This document shows positions 59,483-64,000 of a stretch of DNA of 64,000 bases, in pieces; the stretch's first letter is position 1, and each line of letters begins with the position of its first letter. The notes under the pieces are model-generated. The model saw only the letters and a program-made list of their open reading frames with translations. It searched no databases and was not told the origin of the DNA. The stretch comes from Marinilabilia salmonicolor (GTDB lineage Bacteria > Bacteroidota > Bacteroidia > Bacteroidales > Marinilabiliaceae), in contig NZ_PVTS01000008.1 in assembly GCF_003003035.1 (NCBI RefSeq), positions 1 through 64,000 of the forward strand, given 5' to 3'. A program made the position numbers and the translations under genes.

Positions 59483-62263
59483 ATGAAGAAAAAGAATACC
59501 ATATTTTTACTTGTTTTTTTGGTCTCTCTGGGGTGCTCAACTCAGAAAAATACCTGGTTGTCTCGTGGCTATCATAATCTCACTGCAAGATACAATGTGT
59601 TGTTCAACGGGCAGGAGAGTTTCAACAACGGGCAGGAGAAGATGCGCGAGTCGGTAAAAAATGATTATACACGGATTCTACCTGCATTTGCTTTTTCCGG
59701 GAATTCCGGGAGTCAGGTAGCTTCATCTGATATGAACCGAGCCATCCGGAAAGGGTATAAACTTATTGAAAAACATTCTATTACTGCAAAGCCGGGGCGC
59801 TCGGTGCGCGATGCCGGAGAGGAATACCGCAATTTTTACAATCAGAGGGAATTCAATCGGTGGGTGGATGAAGCCTACATGTTGATTGGCAAGGCACATG
59901 TTTATTCACGCGACTGGTACGAAGGCATTGGTGCGTTTAATATGGTCTTGCAGTTATTTCCTGAAAAATCTGTGAGGTTTGAAGCAATGCTATGGATGGC
60001 CAGGGCCTACATCGAGATGGGTGATTTTCAGAATGCAAAATTGTATCTTGATCGCTATTCTTCGGGTGTGAATGATGAGAAGAAGTTTCTCTCCACTGCT
60101 TCTGCAACTTATGCGTGGTTTTGGATCGCTCAAGATCAGCCTGAAAAGGCCATGGAATACTGTCGTTTGGCAGCCGGGAATGCGGCAGACAGGTGGCAGA
60201 AAATTAGGTGGTATTTCATAATGGGACAGGTTGCCGAGCAAATCAATAACCCTGCAATGGCAATGGATGCCTACCAACAGGTGGCTTCTATGAATCCCGA
60301 CTACGAAATGGTTATACATGCACGGGTGAAAAGTGCAATAATTGCCGGAGAAATAGGTCAAATGGAGGAGGCAAGGGAGGTTTTGAAAAAATATGCGGGT
60401 GAATATAAAAATCTGGACTACCGGGATCAGATTTATTTTGCGCTTGCGGAAACATATATGGCCGGGGATGACACCCTGAATGCACTGTTTAACCTTCAGT
60501 TGGCTGCCGGATATGGGGGCAGAGACCGTATTTTGGCCGGAAATATTTATCGTCGCATGGCTGATATTTATTTCCAATCATCGGATTATGTGGCAGCAGA
60601 TGCTTACTATGACTCTACACTTACAGCTTTGCCTTCCGATTATCCGGGAATTGAAGAGATTCAACAATTCAGACGAAATCTGACACCGCTCGCCGATAAT
60701 TTGCGTACCCTCCAATACGAAGACAGTGTGCAGCGCATTGCCTCCTTGCCTGAGGATGAACGGAATGTGTTTGTTGACAATCTGCTGGCATCCATGCAGG
60801 AACAGGAAGAACAGACCCTTGCCGGAGGGGGGCAGATGGATGATGCTTTCTTTTACAGAAATTTTGCCAACAGAGGGAGCCGGAGTACCGATGAATCCGG
60901 GAAATGGTATTTCTATAACCAGACAATGGTTAGTCTGGGACAAATGGAGTTTGAAAAACGATGGGGCCGTCGCGATGATCAGGATAACTGGCGAAGAAAA
61001 AATAAGGAATCGGTCGCAAATCGCCAAGGTCCTGGCATGAACGACGGAATGATGCCAGATGATCCTTTCAGTCAGGAACCTCCTGGGCCGGGTGAGCAGA
61101 CATCCGGAACTCCGGGTAAAGGAAAGCCGGACCGGGAGTCATTGATGGCCGGGCTTCCGCTAACACCTGAAGCATTAAAAGAGTCACACTTAAAAGTCCA
61201 AAAGGCCAGGTTTAATGCGGGTCATCTGTTGGCCCAGAATTTTGATAAACATGAAGAGGCCATTGTGCACTTTGAGGAGTTGATAAGTTCTTATCCCCGG
61301 ACTGATTACCGGGAACAGGCACTTGCCGGAATTTATCTTTCATGTGCTGAGATTCCCGATCGTGGTTGTATGACACATTACGGACAGGTGATTGCGGATG
61401 ATTACCCCGACAGCCGGTTTGCAGCCTTTGTGGAGGATCCTGAATATTTTGAAAAGCTGGGACAGCAACACCGGGAACTGGATTCTGTTTACAATTCCGC
61501 ATTTGGGGATTACAAGGCAGGCTATATGGGAAATGTCCTGGAAAAAACGAACCTTATTACAGCCTCAGCATATGACGCTATAAAGCCCAATGCATTGTTG
61601 CTGAATGCAGCTGCTTACAGTCGTATGGGTAATACTGATGCATTCAGAACAGGACTGCTTTCTCTGACCAACCAATATCCCCAGTCTTCACAGGCTGAAG
61701 TAGCACGGCATTGGCTCGAAATGTTGAAACAGGGAAAGCGGCCCGAAAAACTGCTGGCTGAGCGTCCTGATGCAAAACAAACAGATTCCCGGGATACTGA
61801 TGATGAGATGGCTGAGGATACGGTGGAACAAAAGTTTGTATTTGCACCTGATTCTGTTCATTATCTGATGATTGTGCTTCAATCAGATGCTGAAGTCAAC
61901 CAGATATTGTTCCATTTGGCCAATTTTAATTTTGACCGTTACACTGTTGGCGGTCTGCGATTAGAGAGCAGTACGCTTGGAGGTGCCTATAACACTTTAC
62001 AGACAGGACCGTTTGAGAACAGTCGCGTGGGACTGGATTACTTTTTTGCGTTGTTGAACAATCCTTCTGTTTTTTCAGTGGAAAATCCGGGAAGGCCTTT
62101 GTTGTTGCTTGTTTCAGAAAGTAATTATAGTGAATTGAATAACGCATCTGACGTTGAGCAATACAAACAGTTTTTCCTCGATAATTATTTGCCGGGAAGT
62201 GATCCCTCAGCCATTGTTGTTACAGAAAGTGAAATTCCGGAGGAACCCTATAAAGGGAAGTGA
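59483..62263 (+). CDS. porW: type IX secretion lipoprotein PorW/SprE
   Basis: The first in-frame ATG is at 59483 (a TTG lies two codons earlier). The 926-residue lipoprotein has a lipobox VSLGC followed by STQKNTWLSRGYHNLTARYNVLFNGQESFNNG, the hallmark N-terminus of PorW/SprE. TPR repeats cover much of about 60-400 and resume near 580-740. A Gln/Pro/Gly-rich linker (about 500-560) joins them to a C-terminal domain with a beta-rich end. The protein is required for T9SS assembly and gliding in Flavobacterium and Porphyromonas. porX lies 54 bases downstream. Confidence 0.95.
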   Translation: MKKKNTIFLLVFLVSLGCSTQKNTWLSRGYHNLTARYNVLFNGQESFNNGQEKMRESVKNDYTRILPAFAFSGNSGSQVASSDMNRAIRKGYKLIEKHSITAKPGRSVRDAGEEYRNFYNQREFNRWVDEAYMLIGKAHVYSRDWYEGIGAFNMVLQLFPEKSVRFEAMLWMARAYIEMGDFQNAKLYLDRYSSGVNDEKKFLSTASATYAWFWIAQDQPEKAMEYCRLAAGNAADRWQKIRWYFIMGQVAEQINNPAMAMDAYQQVASMNPDYEMVIHARVKSAIIAGEIGQMEEAREVLKKYAGEYKNLDYRDQIYFALAETYMAGDDTLNALFNLQLAAGYGGRDRILAGNIYRRMADIYFQSSDYVAADAYYDSTLTALPSDYPGIEEIQQFRRNLTPLADNLRTLQYEDSVQRIASLPEDERNVFVDNLLASMQEQEEQTLAGGGQMDDAFFYRNFANRGSRSTDESGKWYFYNQTMVSLGQMEFEKRWGRRDDQDNWRRKNKESVANRQGPGMNDGMMPDDPFSQEPPGPGEQTSGTPGKGKPDRESLMAGLPLTPEALKESHLKVQKARFNAGHLLAQNFDKHEEAIVHFEELISSYPRTDYREQALAGIYLSCAEIPDRGCMTHYGQVIADDYPDSRFAAFVEDPEYFEKLGQQHRELDSVYNSAFGDYKAGYMGNVLEKTNLITASAYDAIKPNALLLNAAAYSRMGNTDAFRTGLLSLTNQYPQSSQAEVARHWLEMLKQGKRPEKLLAERPDAKQTDSRDTDDEMAEDTVEQKFVFAPDSVHYLMIVLQSDAEVNQILFHLANFNFDRYTVGGLRLESSTLGGAYNTLQTGPFENSRVGLDYFFALLNNPSVFSVENPGRPLLLLVSESNYSELNNASDVEQYKQFFLDNYLPGSDPSAIVVTESEIPEEPYKGK

Positions 62264-62317
62264 TATGTTCTGTAAAGGGGTGTTAGGCCTGGAACTTTAA
62301 TGGAGAATTGAAGAGAT

Positions 62318-63874
62318 ATGGAAGAAACGAAAAAGATCAGAATACTTTGGGTGGATGATGAAATTGAACACCTGAAAGCGCACATACTTTTTTTGGAGGA
62401 GAAGGGTTTTTATGTGGAGACAGCCTCAAACGGGAATGATGCCCTTGAGGTTATTGCAAAACAACGGTTTGATATTGTTTTTCTGGATGAAAATATGCCG
62501 GGATTAAGCGGTTTGGAAACACTTTCCCGAATGAAAGAACTCAGGCCAAGCATGCCGGTTATTATGATAACCAAAAGTGAGGAAGAGGATATCATGGATC
62601 AGGCAATCGGCAGCAAGATATCCGATTATCTGATAAAACCGGTAAACCCCAATCAGATTTTGTCTTCCGTAAAACGCCATGTGGATCGCGAACGGCTGGT
62701 GTCCGAAAAGGCAACAAGTGCTTATCAGGCGGCCTTCTCCAATCTGGGGTTTCGTATGAGCGATCAACTGACTATGGAGGAATGGCAGGAGGTCTATAAG
62801 AAGCTGGTTTTCTGGGAGCTTGAGTTGCAGAATGCCGACAGCGCCATGGATGAAGTATTGAAGATGCAAAAGGGCGAAGCAAATCAACTGTTTGCGCGTA
62901 CCGTGAATGGAGAATATGAACATTGGCTTGTGGATGATGAGGGGCCGCTTATGTCGCATCGTGTTTTTAAGCATAACGTTTTGCCCCGGCTTGATAAAGG
63001 AGAAAAAGTAATATGGGTGGTCATCGATAATTTCAGGCTGGATCAGTGGGAGACCATACGGCATGACATCCGGTCTCTGTTCGATGTGGTTTCAGACTCT
63101 ACCTATTGCAGTATCCTGCCTACTGCTACCCAGTTTGCGCGTAACGCTCTTTTTTCCGGACTGCTGCCCACACAGATCAAAGAATTTTACCCTGATTATT
63201 GGGTGGATGATGATGAGGAGGGAGGTCGAAACAATTTTGAGGAGGAACTGATCGGAACCTTCTTCAAGCGTATGCGGCGCGATTTTTCTTTTACCTATCA
63301 TAAGGTCAGTGACAACGAAACAGGTCGGAAACTGACAGAAAACTACGGTCAGCTGTTGAATCACGATTTATCTGTGCTGGTATATAATTTTGTGGATATG
63401 CTTTCTCACGCCCGCACCGAGATTAAGATGATTCGCGAACTGGCCTCCGATGAATCAGCCTATCGGTCTCTTACCCGTTCATGGTTTGTGCATTCCCCGC
63501 TTTTTGAATTGCTGAAGAAGTTGTCTTCCGAAAAAGTCAAAGTGATTGTGACTTCCGATCACGGTTCCATCAGGGTGCAACATCCCGTTAAGGTGGTCGG
63601 CGATCGAAATACCAACACCAATCTGCGGTTTAAACATGGGAAGAATCTTGCCTATAAAGCGAAGGATGTTATCGAGGCTAAGAGTCCGGGAGATTTCTTT
63701 CTTCCCCGTCCCAATGTGTCAACTTCTTATATTTTTGCCAAAGGAGATGATTTTTTTGCTTATCCCAACAACTACAATTATTACGTAAATTATTACAAAG
63801 ATACTTTTCAGCACGGAGGTGTTTCTCTTGAGGAGATGCTTGTTCCCCTGATAGAATTAAGTCCGTTGAGATGA
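62318..63874 (+). CDS. porX: T9SS regulator PorX (response regulator with PglZ domain)
   Basis: The 518-residue protein has a receiver domain (1-120: WVDDE, Asp57 in IVFLDENMPG, Thr85, Lys107), a helical linker, and a PglZ/alkaline-phosphatase-type domain (about 200-515). Putative metal and nucleophile residues are Asp237 (VVIDNFR), Thr271 in ILPTATQFARN, and the Asp/His in TSDHGS. In Porphyromonas PorX controls T9SS genes together with PorY and SigP, and its PglZ domain cleaves nucleotide phosphodiesters. PorY and SigP are not in the window. It probably shares a transcript with porW. Confidence 0.96.
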   Translation: MEETKKIRILWVDDEIEHLKAHILFLEEKGFYVETASNGNDALEVIAKQRFDIVFLDENMPGLSGLETLSRMKELRPSMPVIMITKSEEEDIMDQAIGSKISDYLIKPVNPNQILSSVKRHVDRERLVSEKATSAYQAAFSNLGFRMSDQLTMEEWQEVYKKLVFWELELQNADSAMDEVLKMQKGEANQLFARTVNGEYEHWLVDDEGPLMSHRVFKHNVLPRLDKGEKVIWVVIDNFRLDQWETIRHDIRSLFDVVSDSTYCSILPTATQFARNALFSGLLPTQIKEFYPDYWVDDDEEGGRNNFEEELIGTFFKRMRRDFSFTYHKVSDNETGRKLTENYGQLLNHDLSVLVYNFVDMLSHARTEIKMIRELASDESAYRSLTRSWFVHSPLFELLKKLSSEKVKVIVTSDHGSIRVQHPVKVVGDRNTNTNLRFKHGKNLAYKAKDVIEAKSPGDFFLPRPNVSTSYIFAKGDDFFAYPNNYNYYVNYYKDTFQHGGVSLEEMLVPLIELSPLR

Positions 63875-63933
63875 ATTTAATGATTTGTTGATCTTTGTTG
63901 TATTTTTGTTGTGGCGTAAAATTTTTAGGTTCA

Positions 63934-64000
63934 ATGAAGCAGATTTTTTCCATTCCAACCGAGAAGGATGTTGAATCCACGGCCCTGGAATTTTTACCGT
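63934..64000 (+). CDS. tsaE: TsaE-like protein, start only (cut by window edge)
   Basis: An ATG at 63934 opens a frame, MKQIFSIPTEKDVESTALEFLP, that runs off the window. This start resembles Bacteroidota TsaE, the ATPase subunit needed for threonylcarbamoyl-adenosine at tRNA position 37, and tsaE commonly follows porX. Only 22 residues are visible, before the Walker A site, so the call rests on the N-terminus and gene order. Confidence 0.6.
   Translation, partial: MKQIFSIPTEKDVESTALEFLP

Overview
The window is chromosomal DNA of a Bacteroidota bacterium, most likely class Bacteroidia. A marine or alkaliphilic Marinilabiliales-type lineage would fit, but the genus cannot be fixed from this sequence. 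The evidence is type IX secretion and gliding genes (porW/sprE, porX, gldH), a cargo protein with a type A T9SS C-terminal sorting domain, S46 dipeptidyl-peptidases, LytS/LytTR and Reg_prop signalling proteins, TAnnTTTG promoter boxes, and about a dozen secreted proteins whose signal peptide is followed by Gln. Nothing looks like a prophage or conjugative island, and no tRNA gene or CRISPR array was seen.

Layout. 1-374 is the 3' end of an rRNA operon (23S tail, 5S, terminator). 0.8-9.5 kb holds a TPR sensor with a decayed kinase domain, a viroplasmin-type RNase H, MarC, two tandem S46 peptidases and an outer-membrane barrel. 9.6-13.0 kb is a tightly overlapping envelope operon (LolA-like, secreted YidD, two TPR/PGxGQxYxGK membrane proteins) next to a TM2 protein. 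13.3-18.5 kb carries rnhB, a lipoprotein glutaminyl cyclase, a PIN toxin-antitoxin pair, cysS and a MORN-repeat protein. 18.7-32.7 kb is a signalling block: an outer-membrane porin, a LytTR regulator with a giant Reg_prop histidine kinase, the T9SS cargo protein, two PAS histidine kinases and a pterin dehydratase. 33.3-39.3 kb is a metal-efflux operon (RND pump fused to an outer-membrane factor, adaptor, DUF3267 membrane protein). 39.3-47.1 kb has a barrel protein, a Cys/Met PLP enzyme, RNase R, a TetR regulator, MetA and a coiled-coil membrane protein. 47.2-57.8 kb is mostly housekeeping: Ig-like lipoprotein, MTH1187 protein, DUF3108 protein, glycosyltransferase, holB-ricT-gldH, trmB, an alkyltransferase-like protein, Mrp and Nfu. 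57.9-64.0 kb has a divergent AAA+ response regulator facing porW-porX, then the start of tsaE.

The most unusual non-coding signal is a family of about 155-200 bp structured repeats: three copies at 29988-30141, 41830-42029 and 42044-42198, plus an inverted half-copy at 33209-33246. The best-preserved copy ends in an 11-bp inverted repeat. All copies keep a long internal hairpin, and one copy has rebuilt that stem with compensatory base changes. Three of the four lie directly in front of start codons (a PAS kinase, the RND pump and RNase R). The second candidate for an undescribed system is the LolA/YidD/TPR-membrane operon.

How the parts connect: the glutaminyl cyclase probably caps the many Gln-starting exported proteins. 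porW, porX and gldH serve T9SS and gliding, and the large cargo protein would be a client. The Glu111-type MetA and the PLP enzyme suggest an O-acetylhomoserine route to methionine. All functional statements rest on motif recognition by eye; no database search was run.
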